A program made the translations under genes and the position numbers. A stretch of 64,000 nt of DNA from Lientehia hominis (GTDB taxonomy: Bacteria; Bacillota; Clostridia; Lachnospirales; Lachnospiraceae), in assembly GCF_021044755.1 (NCBI RefSeq), contig NZ_JAJNOR010000007.1, forward strand, positions 1-64,000. The letters run 5' to 3'. Shown here piece by piece: positions 36,259 through 44,624 of this stretch. Below the pieces are notes generated by a model, which worked only from the letters and a program-made list of their open reading frames with translations, made no database searches and was not told the origin of the DNA. Position 1 is the stretch's first letter. Each line of letters opens with the position of its first letter.

Positions 36259-36952
36259 GCCATTGATATTAATTGTAGAAGACGATACGGCGGTAAAGAA
36301 TCTGATATCTACCACGCTGGAGATGCAGAATTATAAATTTCATACGGCGGAGACGGGACAGCAGGCCGTGATGGCGGCGGCTTCCCAGAATCCGGATGTG
36401 ATGCTCCTGGATCTTGGGCTCCCGGATATGGACGGAGTGGAGATTATCAAGAAGGTAAGAAGCTGGTCCAATATGCCGATCATAGTCATCAGCGCCCGGA
36501 GCGAAGACAGGGATAAGATTGACGCGCTGGATGCCGGGGCAGATGACTATCTGACAAAGCCGTTTTCTGTGGAGGAGCTTCTGGCCAGACTTCGGGTGAC
36601 GCTCCGCCGCCTGAGTTATATGCAGTCCTCAAAGGCCGCCGACGAGGTGATATTTGTCAATGGGGATCTGAGAATCGACTATTCCGCCGGCTGCGCCTAC
36701 ATGGAGGAGAAGGAGCTGCATCTGACGCCCATTGAATATAAACTCCTGTGCCTGCTTGCGAAAAATGTGGGCAAGGTCCTGACTCATACGTATATAACCA
36801 GAGAGGTATGGGGAAGCGCCTGGGAGAATGACGTGGCGTCTCTGAGAGTGTTCATGGCCACACTGCGTAAAAAGATCGAGACAGACCCGGCCCAGCCGAA
36901 ATATATCCAAACCCATGTTGGCGTAGGTTATCGGATGCTGAGAATAGAATAG
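36251..36952 (+). CDS. kdpE: Response regulator KdpE
   Basis: A 233-residue OmpR/PhoB-type regulator. The receiver domain has acidic pocket EDD and phosphoacceptor D54 (MLLDLGLPDMDG), then K in LTKPFSVEELLARL. The winged-helix domain has LTPIEYKLLCLLAKNVGKVLTH and SLRVFMATLRKKIE. The ATG lies inside the end of kdpD with GAGGAG upstream, so the two are translationally coupled. It is the best candidate for the protein that reads the 11-bp-period repeats at ktrB, kdpA and kdpD. Confidence 0.96.
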   Translation: MNKPLILIVEDDTAVKNLISTTLEMQNYKFHTAETGQQAVMAAASQNPDVMLLDLGLPDMDGVEIIKKVRSWSNMPIIVISARSEDRDKIDALDAGADDYLTKPFSVEELLARLRVTLRRLSYMQSSKAADEVIFVNGDLRIDYSAGCAYMEEKELHLTPIEYKLLCLLAKNVGKVLTHTYITREVWGSAWENDVASLRVFMATLRKKIETDPAQPKYIQTHVGVGYRMLRIE

Positions 36953-36958
36953 AGAAAT

Positions 36959-36988
36959 AAAACGGGCAGCCATATGGCTGCCTGTTTT
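36959..36988. terminator. Bidirectional terminator after kdpE
   Basis: AAAACGGGCAGCCAT and ATGGCTGCCTGTTTT form a nearly perfect hairpin with A-rich and T-rich ends. It can serve kdpDE and also the convergent gdhA transcript. The sequence up to gdhA (36989-37053) holds no gene. Confidence 0.88.
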
Positions 36989-37053
36989 ATATAATAGGGG
37001 GTGTAATACAATACCCGGTTATGGGTATTATAAGCAAAATAGAAGAGGTACTG

Positions 37054-38388
37054 TTATACAATACCCTGCGAATGCATGGCGTCAGCAATCTTCTTAAAAG
37101 CAGCGATGTTGGCGCCGATCACATAATTGTCCTCGTAGCCGTAATCTTTTGCCGCGCCGCTGATCTGAGCATATATATTTACCATGATCTCTTTCAGTCT
37201 GGAATCTGTCTTTTCAAAAGACCAGTAAAGACGTTCGCTGTTCTGGGTCATCTCCAGGGCGGAGGTGGTGACGCCTCCCGCGTTGGACGCTTTGCCCGGC
37301 AGGAAAAACATATCGCTTTCCAATACGTAATCAGTGGCTTCCTGGGTGACAGGCATATTAGCGCCTTCACAGATGGCAAAACAGCCGTTTTCTTTCAGAG
37401 TTTTAGCGTCTGAAAGGGTCAGCTCATTCTGTGTCGCGCAGGGAAGAGCAATATCACATGGAACGTTCCAGATTCCCCTGCCCTCGGTATACTTTGCGGA
37501 AGGGACCTCATCCACGTATTCTTTAATCCGTCCTCTGCGCTTTTCCTTGATATCTTTAACGATATCGATGCGGATGCCCCTGGGATCATAAACAAAGCCG
37601 CTGGAATCGCTCAGTGCGACCACCTTCGCTCCAAAATGCTGAGCGCGCTCGGTCGCGTAAATGGCCACGTTGCCAGAGCCGGATACAATGACGGTTTTTC
37701 CGCTCATGGTCATTTCATGATTCCGCAGCATCTCCTCGGTAATATACACGAGGCCGTAGCCTGTGGATTCTTTCCGGACCAGAGAACCGCCGAAGGTCAG
37801 CCCCTTTCCTGTGAGAACGCCTTCATAACGCCCTGTAAGGCGCTTATACTGACCATACAAGTAGCCGACTTCTCTGCCTCCCACGCCGATATCTCCGGCA
37901 GGGACGTCCGTATTGGCTCCGATATGACGGTAAAGCTCATTCATGAAGCTCTGGCAGAAAGCCATCACCTCACGGTCAGATTTGCCCTTGGGGTCAAAGT
38001 CGGCCCCGCCTTTGCCGCCGCCGATCGGAAGGTCGGTGAGTGCGTTTTTAAAGATTTGTTCAAAACCCAGGAATTTTACAATACCCTGGTTCACGGAAGG
38101 ATGAAAACGGAGTCCTCCTTTGTAAGGACCGATGGCACTGGAGAACTGGACGCGATAGCCGCGGTTCACCTGTACCTGTCCCTTGTCGTCTACCCAGGGG
38201 ACACGGAATGACACAACACGTTCCGGTTCAATAAGCCGCTCCAGAATAGCGTCTTTCCGGTACATTGCCTCGTCCTCATCGATTACCGGGCGAAGAGAAT
38301 CGAGTACCTCGCGTACCGCCTGGTGGAATTCCGGTTCACCAGGGTTTTTGTCGATTGCACGGGCAATCATTTCATCTACATATGACAT
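37054..38388 (-). CDS. gdhA: NADP-type glutamate dehydrogenase
   Basis: A 444-residue hexameric glutamate dehydrogenase that makes glutamate from 2-oxoglutarate and ammonium. Family features are GPYKGGLRFHPSVNQGIVKFLGFEQ, catalytic-lysine region LPIGGGKGGADFDPKGKSD, PAGDIGVGGREVGYL, GKTVIVSGSGNVAIYATERA and the C-terminal ANAGGVTTSALEMTQNSER. The ATG at 38386-38388 follows GGAGGAGAAAT; 17 upstream in-frame codons are outside the gene. It is convergent with kdpE. Confidence 0.97.
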   Translation of the reverse strand: MSYVDEMIARAIDKNPGEPEFHQAVREVLDSLRPVIDEDEAMYRKDAILERLIEPERVVSFRVPWVDDKGQVQVNRGYRVQFSSAIGPYKGGLRFHPSVNQGIVKFLGFEQIFKNALTDLPIGGGKGGADFDPKGKSDREVMAFCQSFMNELYRHIGANTDVPAGDIGVGGREVGYLYGQYKRLTGRYEGVLTGKGLTFGGSLVRKESTGYGLVYITEEMLRNHEMTMSGKTVIVSGSGNVAIYATERAQHFGAKVVALSDSSGFVYDPRGIRIDIVKDIKEKRRGRIKEYVDEVPSAKYTEGRGIWNVPCDIALPCATQNELTLSDAKTLKENGCFAICEGANMPVTQEATDYVLESDMFFLPGKASNAGGVTTSALEMTQNSERLYWSFEKTDSRLKEIMVNIYAQISGAAKDYGYEDNYVIGANIAAFKKIADAMHSQGIV

Positions 38389-38477
38389 ATTTCTCCTCCA
38401 GGACATAAAATAGTACGAAAAAGGAGCCAAAACAAACAAGCAACCGCCTGCTGTTATGACTCCATTGTCCTTTTTTT

Positions 38478-38506
38478 AATATAACACTCCCAACTGTATA
38501 AGTCAA
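38478..38506 (-). promoter_or_regulatory. SigA promoter of gdhA
   Basis: Reverse strand: TTGACT (38501-38506), 17 bp, TATATT (38478-38483), about 85 bp before the start codon. Confidence 0.8.
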
Positions 38507-38525
38507 TTGGAATGGCACCGGCAAA

Positions 38526-39524
38526 TCAATTTTCGGCAAATTCGCCAAAAAAATCCTGGTTGAAGAGTTCTTTTATTTTATTTAAATCAGTAGTTTGCCC
38601 TAATATCCACATCAACTTGGCAAACGCAGCTTCGGTAGTCATGGTGCCGGCGGAGAGCACACCCGCTTTGGATGCTTCTACACCCACGTCATATACGGTC
38701 AGATCACAGCCGTCGTGGATGCACTGGGTGGTAACAGCCACTGGGATTTCCCTTTTGATCAGGGCTTTAATGGGCGGAAGCAGATTTCTGCGTGTGTTCG
38801 GTATCCCTCCCAGTCCAAAGGCTTCCAGCACCACGGCCCGGTATCCCAGCTGCGGTATGGCCTCCAGCAGTTCCGGCTTCATGCCGGGGACCAGCTTCAG
38901 AAGCAGGACATTGGGGTTGAAGTTATCGTTAAGTGTCAGGGATTTCCTGGAGGGGAGGGCCGGCTCTCTGTTTAAGATCACCTTTCCGTCTTTGATGGCT
39001 CCTTCCGGCTCCCGGTTTATACTTTCAAAAGCGTGAAGCCCAAGGGAACTGGTCTTCCGGGCATGGCAGCCGTGGATGATGATTCCGTCAAAGACAAGGT
39101 ACACTCCGGCAAGCCGTCCATCTGCGGCTGCGCGGAAAGCATCGAGGATATTGCGCTTGCCGTCTGTGTTCGGCTCTCCGATGGGTATCTGGGAGCCAGT
39201 AAGGATTACCGGCTTGTTGAGATTCTGCAGCATAAAGGAGAGCGCAGCGGCAGTGTATGCCATGGTATCGGTGCCGTGGGTAATGACTACGCCGTCAAAG
39301 ATGGAAAGGCCTGCAAAGACGGCCTGTGCGATGGAAGCCCACTCTTCCGGCTGGATGTTGGTGCTGTCCAGACTAAGAAGTTCTTTATAGTGGATCTCAC
39401 AAAGACCGTTCAGTTCCGGAATCAGACGTACCATGGATGCGCCGTCTATCTGAGGAGAGAGACCGTTTTCCGTTGGGGAAGAGGCGATGGTGCCGCCTGT
39501 GGAGAGGAGTAAGACCTTCTTCAT
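38526..39524 (-). CDS. ansA: L-asparaginase (type I, cytoplasmic-like)
   Basis: A 332-residue asparaginase that hydrolyses asparagine to aspartate and ammonia. The first catalytic threonine is in LLLSTGGTIAS at the N terminus, and the second motif is VITHGTDTMAYTAAALSF. KPVILTGSQIPIGEPNTDGKRN and ETFGLG-like VVLEAFGLGGIP segments are also present. No signal peptide is visible, which supports the cytoplasmic type. It lies upstream of gdhA on the same strand, so ammonia and aspartate/glutamate metabolism are neighbours, but gdhA has its own promoter. Confidence 0.94.
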   Translation of the reverse strand: MKKVLLLSTGGTIASSPTENGLSPQIDGASMVRLIPELNGLCEIHYKELLSLDSTNIQPEEWASIAQAVFAGLSIFDGVVITHGTDTMAYTAAALSFMLQNLNKPVILTGSQIPIGEPNTDGKRNILDAFRAAADGRLAGVYLVFDGIIIHGCHARKTSSLGLHAFESINREPEGAIKDGKVILNREPALPSRKSLTLNDNFNPNVLLLKLVPGMKPELLEAIPQLGYRAVVLEAFGLGGIPNTRRNLLPPIKALIKREIPVAVTTQCIHDGCDLTVYDVGVEASKAGVLSAGTMTTEAAFAKLMWILGQTTDLNKIKELFNQDFFGEFAEN

Positions 39525-39614
39525 GAAAACCCTTCTTTCTATTCATATTGAGAAAAGTATAACATAAATCAGCCGGCTTTGACAGGGGCGCATATTTATT
39601 TCATGGTTTGTTCA

Positions 39615-39645
39615 TAAGAATTTTATAATAGAAGTAAAATTCTTA
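39615..39645. repeat. 11-bp inverted repeat between ansA and serS
   Basis: TAAGAATTTTA (39615-39625) and TAAAATTCTTA (39635-39645) are exact complements with a 9-nt spacer. The element lies in the divergent gap about 90 bp upstream of ansA and just before the serS T-box promoter. It may be an operator; without a T tract it is a poor terminator. Confidence 0.6.
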
Positions 39646-39675
39646 CTGACAGACGGTGAATACGGAAAGAAACCC

Positions 39676-39704
39676 TTGAAAAAATAAAACTCCTGGTATA
39701 TAAT
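39676..39704 (+). promoter_or_regulatory. SigA promoter of the serS T-box transcript
   Basis: TTGAAA (39676-39681), 17 bp, TATAAT (39699-39704). Transcription would begin near 39711, at the base of the T-box leader. Confidence 0.85.
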
Positions 39705-39710
39705 AAGGGG

Positions 39711-39957
39711 CAACGATGAAATAAGAATAGAAAAACGCGGTGAGGAAAGCTAAGGCATGTGACGTCCTTTCAGAGAGCTGGTGGTTGGTGTGAACCGGCA
39801 GGGCAGCAGGCCCGTCCACTTTCGGAGCGGTTGGCGATGAGTCAAAAGGCCGGTGGCCTTTATACCACCAATGAGAGGCTGGCCGCGGAAGGCCGGCAAA
39901 ATGGGTGGCAGCGCGGAAACCTTTCGTCCCTGATATGGGATGGGAGGTTATTTTTAT
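39711..39957 (+). ncRNA. T-box leader (serine-responsive) with terminator
   Basis: The leader carries T-box features: AGAGAGCTGGTGG with GTGAACC in the upper part of stem I, the T-box core GGGTGGCAGCGCGG (39903-39916), and a terminator (AACCTTTCGTCCC 39918-39930 with GGGATGGGAGGTT 39937-39949, then a T run) that competes with the antiterminator. Uncharged tRNA-Ser would stabilise antitermination of serS. The specifier may be UCC at 39815-39817, but I could not fold stem I well enough to be sure. Confidence 0.9.
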
Positions 39958-39987
39958 TCTATAGGAAATAAAAAAGGAGGGATTATT

Positions 39988-41280
39988 ATGATAGACATTA
40001 AATTTTTAAGGGAAAATCCGGAAGCAGTAAAGGAAAACATCAAAAAGAAATTCCAGGACAGGAAGCTGGCGCTGGTGGATGAAGTGATTGCTTTAGATAA
40101 GGAAAACAGAGAAATCAAGCAGGAGGTTGAAAGCCTCCGTGCCAGCCGGAACCGCTTTTCCAAAGAGATCGGTGCGCTGATGAAGCAGGGTAAGAAGGAA
40201 GAGGCAGAAAAGATCAAGGCTCAGGTAAATGCCAATGCCGCCCGGGTTGAGGAGCTGTCGGCGCGGGAGCGTGATGTCGAGGAGGCCATTCAGAAGAATA
40301 TGATGACCATCCCCAATATCATTGACCCGTCCGTACCCATCGGAAAAGATGATACGGAGAATGTGGAAGTGACCAAGTACGGTGAGCCGGTCGTGCCTGA
40401 TTTTGAGATTCCCTACCATACAAAGATCATGGAGAGCTTTGGAGGGATTGACCTGGAAAGCGCAGGACGGGTGGCCGGAAATGGTTTCTATTATTTGATG
40501 GGCGATATCGCAAGGCTCCATTCTTCCATTTTGGCCTACGCGAGGGACTTCATGATCGCCAGAGGATTTACGTACTGCATACCGCCGTTCATGATCAGGA
40601 GCAATGTGGTGGCCGGCGTAATGAGCTTTGATGAGATGGATGCGATGATGTATAAGATTGAAGGAGAAGATCTGTATCTGATAGGCACCAGCGAACATTC
40701 CATGATCGGAAAGTTCATCGACACGGTATCTCCGGAAGAGAAGCTCCCTTATACGCTGACCAGCTATTCTCCCTGCTTCCGCAAGGAGAAGGGCGCCCAC
40801 GGAATCGAAGAAAGAGGCGTGTACCGTATCCATCAGTTTGAAAAACAGGAGATGATCGTTGTATGCAGGCCGGAGGAAAGTCCCATGTGGTTCGAAAAGC
40901 TGTGGCAGAATACAGTGGACCTGTTCCGTTCCATGGATATTCCTGTCCGCACCCTGGAATGCTGTTCCGGCGATCTGGCAGATCTGAAAGTGAAATCCTA
41001 TGATGTGGAGGCATGGTCTCCCAGGCAGCAGAAATATTTTGAAGTGGGGAGCTGCTCTAACCTGGGCGATGCGCAGGCGCGCCGCCTGAAAATCCGCGTA
41101 AACGGAAAAGACGGGAAATATTTTGCCCATACTTTGAATAATACAGTAGTAGCACCGCCTCGTATGCTGATTGCGTTTTTGGAGAATAATCTGAATGAGG
41201 ACGGTACCGTGGATATTCCCGCGGTTATTCAGCCGTACATGGGCGGACAGACGAAGCTGGTGCCGAAGGAAGAGGGATGA
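39988..41280 (+). CDS. serS: Seryl-tRNA synthetase
   Basis: A 430-residue class II synthetase. The N-terminal coiled-coil arm (about 28-100, MIDIKFLRENPEAVKENIKK onward) precedes the catalytic core with TSEHSMIGKFID, motif 2 FRKEKGAHGIEERGVYRIHQF and motif 3 near NNTVVAPPRMLIAFLEN. It charges tRNA-Ser. The start follows AAAAAGGAGGGATTATT. Expression is under the T-box leader upstream. Confidence 0.97.
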   Translation: MIDIKFLRENPEAVKENIKKKFQDRKLALVDEVIALDKENREIKQEVESLRASRNRFSKEIGALMKQGKKEEAEKIKAQVNANAARVEELSARERDVEEAIQKNMMTIPNIIDPSVPIGKDDTENVEVTKYGEPVVPDFEIPYHTKIMESFGGIDLESAGRVAGNGFYYLMGDIARLHSSILAYARDFMIARGFTYCIPPFMIRSNVVAGVMSFDEMDAMMYKIEGEDLYLIGTSEHSMIGKFIDTVSPEEKLPYTLTSYSPCFRKEKGAHGIEERGVYRIHQFEKQEMIVVCRPEESPMWFEKLWQNTVDLFRSMDIPVRTLECCSGDLADLKVKSYDVEAWSPRQQKYFEVGSCSNLGDAQARRLKIRVNGKDGKYFAHTLNNTVVAPPRMLIAFLENNLNEDGTVDIPAVIQPYMGGQTKLVPKEEG

Positions 41281-41325
41281 AAATGTCTTGCCCGGAAGCG
41301 CCAGTGCCAATAAAAAGGAGATATC

Positions 41326-42207
41326 ATGCATAAATATCTGCGGGCGATAGGGTTCAGTGAGTATACAAAAAAGCAGGATATTGAAAAGCTTTTGGAGCAG
41401 ACTGTCCAGTGCCCCGGGGAGGCTCAGCTGGTTCAGCTGGATGATGGCGGGACAAGGGAACAGATTTATGCGGAAGTGGGAAACGGCATAGGCATCTCCG
41501 TCTGCGGAGAAATGAACGACCGGGATGTATTGGAAAGGGAATACTATTTTCCTTATCTGCGAAGCACCTGTATCACCACACAGGCGCCCTGTCAGGTTCA
41601 GCGCCATGCGGAAAAGGAATCCTATGCCGGTATCTGTGAGGAATACCGGCTGGGTGTATCTTTGATTTTTTATCTTCAGAATGGAATGGAATATGTGAAG
41701 AGGCGTCAGGATAAGTTCCACAGCTCACAGATATCGTCAGTTATGCTGTCGGCGCTTTCCATCCATGGAAGGATTTTGCTGCCGGTCCAGAAGACCGAAA
41801 AGCAGAAGGAGAAGATCAAGGTAGCATCTGAAAACAGGAGCAGCCTGCTGGAAGCGGCGAGGAAAGGTGATTCGGAGGCCATGGATTCCCTGGCTCTGGA
41901 GGATATCGATCTGTATGCCGCCATCTCAGGCCGGGTCCGCAATGAGGATGTCTATTCCATAGTGGACTCCTGTTTCATGCCCTTTGGCGTGGAATGTGAC
42001 CAATATTCGATTCTGGGAGAAATTTTAGAGGTGGAAATCGTCACAAATAGGTGGACAAATGAGGAAATTTATGTTTTAATGGTAGAGTGCAACGACATTA
42101 TGTTCCAGGTGGGCATCAATAAGCAGGACCTGCTTGGCGAGCCGGTGGTGGGACGTAGGTTTAAGGGGCCTGTATGGCTTCAGGGCCAGGTGAATTTTCT
42201 GGATTAA
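41326..42207 (+). CDS. DUF3881-like protein, unknown function
   Basis: A 293-residue soluble protein beginning MHKYLRAIGFSEYTKKQDIEKLL, with a HAEKESYAGICEEYRLGVSLIFYLQN segment in the middle and a C-terminal NRWTNEEIYVLMVECNDIMFQVGINKQDLLGEPVVGRRFKGPVWLQG. The pattern is that of DUF3881, which I know mainly from Lachnospiraceae. Function is unknown. It has a good ribosome site and lies 45 bp after serS, so it may share the T-box transcript. Confidence 0.85.
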   Translation: MHKYLRAIGFSEYTKKQDIEKLLEQTVQCPGEAQLVQLDDGGTREQIYAEVGNGIGISVCGEMNDRDVLEREYYFPYLRSTCITTQAPCQVQRHAEKESYAGICEEYRLGVSLIFYLQNGMEYVKRRQDKFHSSQISSVMLSALSIHGRILLPVQKTEKQKEKIKVASENRSSLLEAARKGDSEAMDSLALEDIDLYAAISGRVRNEDVYSIVDSCFMPFGVECDQYSILGEILEVEIVTNRWTNEEIYVLMVECNDIMFQVGINKQDLLGEPVVGRRFKGPVWLQGQVNFLD

Positions 42208-42242
42208 ACTGTGTGTCACTGGTTGCACCGTTTTATTGCTAA

Positions 42243-42319
42243 GTCTCCGTAGCTCAGCAGGATAGAGCGACCGCCTCCTAAGCGGTAGGCCGGAGGTTCA
42301 AATCCTCTCGGGGACGCCA
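42243..42319 (+). tRNA. tRNA-Arg (anticodon CCU)
   Basis: The acceptor stem is GTCTCCG with CGGGGAC, the D-arm is AGCTCAGCAGGATAGAGC, the anticodon loop is CTCCTAA (CCU, reads AGG), the T-arm is GGAGGTTCAAATCCTCT, the discriminator is G and CCA is encoded. No att-like duplication was seen around it. Confidence 0.95.
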
Positions 42320-42326
42320 GAAATTC

Positions 42327-42365
42327 CGCCGAAAACTTTGTGGATCAAAGTTTTCGGCGTTTTTT
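42327..42365 (+). terminator. Terminator after tRNA-Arg
   Basis: CGCCGAAAACTTTG and CAAAGTTTTCGGCG form a 14-bp perfect stem with a 5-nt loop followed by six T residues. Confidence 0.92.
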
Positions 42366-42412
42366 GATGAAGGATGGCGGACTGAATCGTCGAATAATCG
42401 GAGTGATAAAAT

Positions 42413-42666
42413 ATGCTGAAGGTTGTGATCTGCGATGACAACATAAAAGATCTAGTGAGTAAGGAAAAAAGCTGATTAGGTTTCAAGCGCTTTATCAGCA
42501 GGAGCGGATCTTCTCTCTGCCCCATTCTAAAATAATGTACGTAGAAAATAAAGTCAGGGCGCTTCATATACACCTGACGGACGGCAGAGTCATGAAAAGC
42601 CTGTACATCAGGACGTGGTTTGCCGATGAGATCGGTGACCTTGCGGCGTATTTTTTTTGTTCATAG
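42413..42666 (+). pseudogene. Decayed LytTR-type response regulator
   Basis: The first 20 codons read MLKVVICDDNIKDLVSKEKS and stop at 42473-42475; this is a receiver-domain start with its acidic DD pair. From 42484, in another frame, 60 codons read like the end of a LytTR DNA-binding domain: FSLPHSKIMYVENKVRALHI, HLTDGRVMKSLYIRTWFADE, then a stop at 42664-42666. The phosphoacceptor half of the receiver and the linker are missing, so a deletion plus frameshift destroyed the gene. No histidine kinase remains nearby. Confidence 0.7.
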
Positions 42667-42781
42667 CGCTGAAATATACGAAAAAGAAGTCTTTGGCCAT
42701 ATGCGCAGCTGCGGCAGGCGGCAGGTATCATAATGGTATTCAGAATAAAATGGAATAAGGGCTGAAAATGTGTCCCTTATG

Positions 42782-42812
42782 GCCGGCTGGTGTAAAATCC
42801 AGCCGGCTGTTT
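42782..42812 (+). terminator. Terminator-like hairpin
   Basis: GCCGGCTGG and CCAGCCGGC form a 9-bp stem followed by TGTTTTG. It lies between the decayed regulator and the XRE gene and may be the old terminator of the lost system. The flanking stretch 42667-42781 shows no gene. Confidence 0.6.
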
Positions 42813-42850
42813 TGTATTGTCATATTTATTAAGATATATGTAGCATATAA

Positions 42851-42885
42851 TTGACATAATGGAAAATATATTGTAATATATTTTC
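42851..42885 (+). promoter_or_regulatory. Promoter with palindromic operator of the XRE gene
   Basis: TTGACA (42851-42856), 17 bp, TAATAT (42874-42879). A perfect 24-bp palindrome, GAAAATATATT-GT-AATATATTTTC (42862-42885), covers the spacer and -10, the right position for autorepression by the XRE protein encoded 65 bp downstream. Confidence 0.75.
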
Positions 42886-42949
42886 AGTAGCATATCATTT
42901 TACGATTAAGGGATTTTATATGTATTTCTAAATGACTGGGGGTATGAAC

Positions 42950-43162
42950 ATGGCAAGAAATATTGCGATAAAGGTTGCCAGGGCTGAGAAGGATATGACC
43001 CAGACCGCACTGGCCGCGGCGGTCGGAATATCGCGCCAGACGATGAATGCCATCGAGCAGGGAGAATATAATCCGACCATAAGGCTTTGCCGCGCGATCT
43101 GTAAAGTGCTGGGAAAAACTTTGGATGAACTGTTTGGGGAGGATGACAGGTATGAACAATAA
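42950..43162 (+). CDS. XRE-family transcriptional regulator (short, single HTH)
   Basis: A 70-residue Cro/CI-like protein that is essentially one helix-turn-helix: VARAEKDMTQTALAAAVGISRQTMNAIEQGEYNPTIRLCRAICKVLGKTLDELFG. This YozG-like type is usually paired with a small membrane protein, as here. The ATG at 42950 follows TGGGGG; earlier in-frame ATGs overlap that ribosome site. It overlaps the next gene by 11 bp. Confidence 0.9.
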   Translation: MARNIAIKVARAEKDMTQTALAAAVGISRQTMNAIEQGEYNPTIRLCRAICKVLGKTLDELFGEDDRYEQ

Positions 43163-43592
43163 GTATGATGAAAAACAGCAGATGGACCGTGGAAAAGGTT
43201 TTCAATATGGTTTTATAGCAGCCATAGCCGTAGACGCGCTGATTTATTTGGCAGAGGATGCCATGGGAATAAAGATAAGCGGTTTTGCGTCCTTTCTGAT
43301 TCAGGTCTGGACTCCGCTGACAGTATGCATGCTGACTTTTATCATCAAAGATGCCATGAATGGCATCCGGGAACAGACAGGCAGGATATTAGCTGTTAGT
43401 TACGGAGCTTGCGGATTTTTTATGCTGTGCCTGGCTGCAGCGCATATCATCAGCGGAAAAGAGGCCCTTCTCAGCAACGGAGTCATAACAGAAGAAGTGG
43501 GACATTTATATATTGCAGTCTGCATGATTGCCGCCAGTATCACATATTGGGTCAGGCAGAGGCTGAACCAAAAGAAATATGACGAAGAATGA
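43152..43592 (+). CDS. Four-helix membrane protein paired with the XRE regulator
   Basis: A 146-residue protein with four hydrophobic segments (FIAAIAVDALIYLA, FLIQVWTPLTVCMLTFII, ILAVSYGACGFFMLCLAAAHII, LYIAVCMIAASITYWV) and charged ends. GGGGAGGATGACAGGT precedes the ATG inside the end of the regulator gene, so translation is coupled. Such pairs are common in Clostridia. The membrane partner may sense a signal or control the regulator, but the function is unknown. Confidence 0.85.
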   Translation: MNNKYDEKQQMDRGKGFQYGFIAAIAVDALIYLAEDAMGIKISGFASFLIQVWTPLTVCMLTFIIKDAMNGIREQTGRILAVSYGACGFFMLCLAAAHIISGKEALLSNGVITEEVGHLYIAVCMIAASITYWVRQRLNQKKYDEE

Positions 43593-43617
43593 TAAACCAC
43601 AAAGACCGCTGAGAAGT

Positions 43618-44169
43618 CTAGTCTGCGAGGAGTGATTCTATTTCTGCTTTAATTTTTTGTATAGGAGTGGTAGGTTCGAACCGCGACTGGATTTCGCCGT
43701 CCCTGCCAATCAGAAACTTTGTAAAGTTCCATTTTATATCGCCATTTTCCTTGTAATCAGGCGCTTCTTTTTCCAGAATCTCATCCAGACGTCCGGCGAG
43801 GGGATGGCTTGGGTCAAATCCTTTGAATTCCGTATGAGTGGTCAGATAATGATAGAGTGGTGAGGCATTCGGGCCGTTCACATCGATTTTTGCCATGACC
43901 GGAAATGTAACTCCATAGGTAAGGCTGCAGAAGGACTGTATGCTGTCATCAGAGCCAGGCTCCTGACCATGAAATTGATTGCAGGGGAATGCCAGTATCT
44001 GAACCCCATGGTCTTTATAGGACTGGTATAACTTTTCCAGTTCTTCGTATTGCGGGGTGAAGCCGCATTTGCTGGCTGTATTCACGATGAGCAGGATTTG
44101 CCCTTCATAGCAGGAAAGAGGGACAGTTTTTCTGTCAGCAGCTTTTACAGTGAAATCATAAATGTTCAT
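43618..44169 (-). CDS. Glutathione peroxidase-family thiol peroxidase
   Basis: A 183-residue protein of the GPx/BsaA family. The peroxidatic cysteine C35 is in NTASKCGFTPQYEELEKLY (cysteine, not selenocysteine), with LAFPCNQFHGQEPG and KWNFTKFLIGRDG carrying the other active-site residues (Q, W, N). Bacterial members usually take electrons from thioredoxin, so 'glutathione' may be a misnomer. A ribosome site AAAGGATGATACC precedes the ATG. Confidence 0.95.
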   Translation of the reverse strand: MNIYDFTVKAADRKTVPLSCYEGQILLIVNTASKCGFTPQYEELEKLYQSYKDHGVQILAFPCNQFHGQEPGSDDSIQSFCSLTYGVTFPVMAKIDVNGPNASPLYHYLTTHTEFKGFDPSHPLAGRLDEILEKEAPDYKENGDIKWNFTKFLIGRDGEIQSRFEPTTPIQKIKAEIESLLAD

Positions 44170-44328
44170 GGTATCATCCTTTCAAAACAAAGAGAATAAA
44201 CAAGATTCATTTTAGTATTAGAAAAAACGGAGAAATTATGCGAATAGCATGAGAACAAAAAAAGAAAAGAATCCTTCCGGAGCCCTTTTAAACGAGTGAT
44301 GGAAATGGAAAATAAACGGCATGACACT

Positions 44329-44589
44329 TTATAGGCTGCATGCCTCCAGCCTTTGGACCAGCAACTGCCTGATTTCTTCCGGGGAGGACAGAGGACAATC
44401 TTTTCCCGTCAGATAAATAAACGCATCCCGCCATTCCTCGGCACTGTACGTGTTTACCTCATAAGATTCTAATAAATGAATCAGCTTCTGCGTCTGAGTA
44501 TAGATTATTTTATTCAGATCCGATATGTACATGCAGTTCATGTTTGCTGCCAGTGATTCCAACAGGCCTAATTTATTTTCTTTTTCCAT
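44329..44589 (-). CDS. Hypothetical small protein
   Basis: An 86-residue soluble, acidic protein: KLGLLESLAANMNCMYISDL, a helical TQTQKLIHLLESYEV, then AEEWRDAFIYLTGKDCPLSSPEEIRQLLVQRLEA. Two cysteines are present. The ribosome site is AGGGG, 11 bp before the ATG. I do not recognise the family. It lies downstream of the recombinase gene on the same strand across a 187-bp AT-rich gap. Confidence 0.65.
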   Translation of the reverse strand: MEKENKLGLLESLAANMNCMYISDLNKIIYTQTQKLIHLLESYEVNTYSAEEWRDAFIYLTGKDCPLSSPEEIRQLLVQRLEACSL

Positions 44590-44624
44590 CTGCAGTCAAC
44601 CCCTATAATTTATAAAGTATTTCT

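Noticed and set aside
40093..41721. A 542-codon open frame on the minus strand across serS and the DUF3881 gene
   Set aside because: It is antisense to two well-supported genes. It has no recognisable domain, and its composition is that of a reverse-frame shadow.
42243..42950. Integration site of a mobile element at tRNA-Arg
   Set aside because: No direct repeat of the tRNA end, integrase or phage gene follows. The decayed regulator is chromosomal in character.
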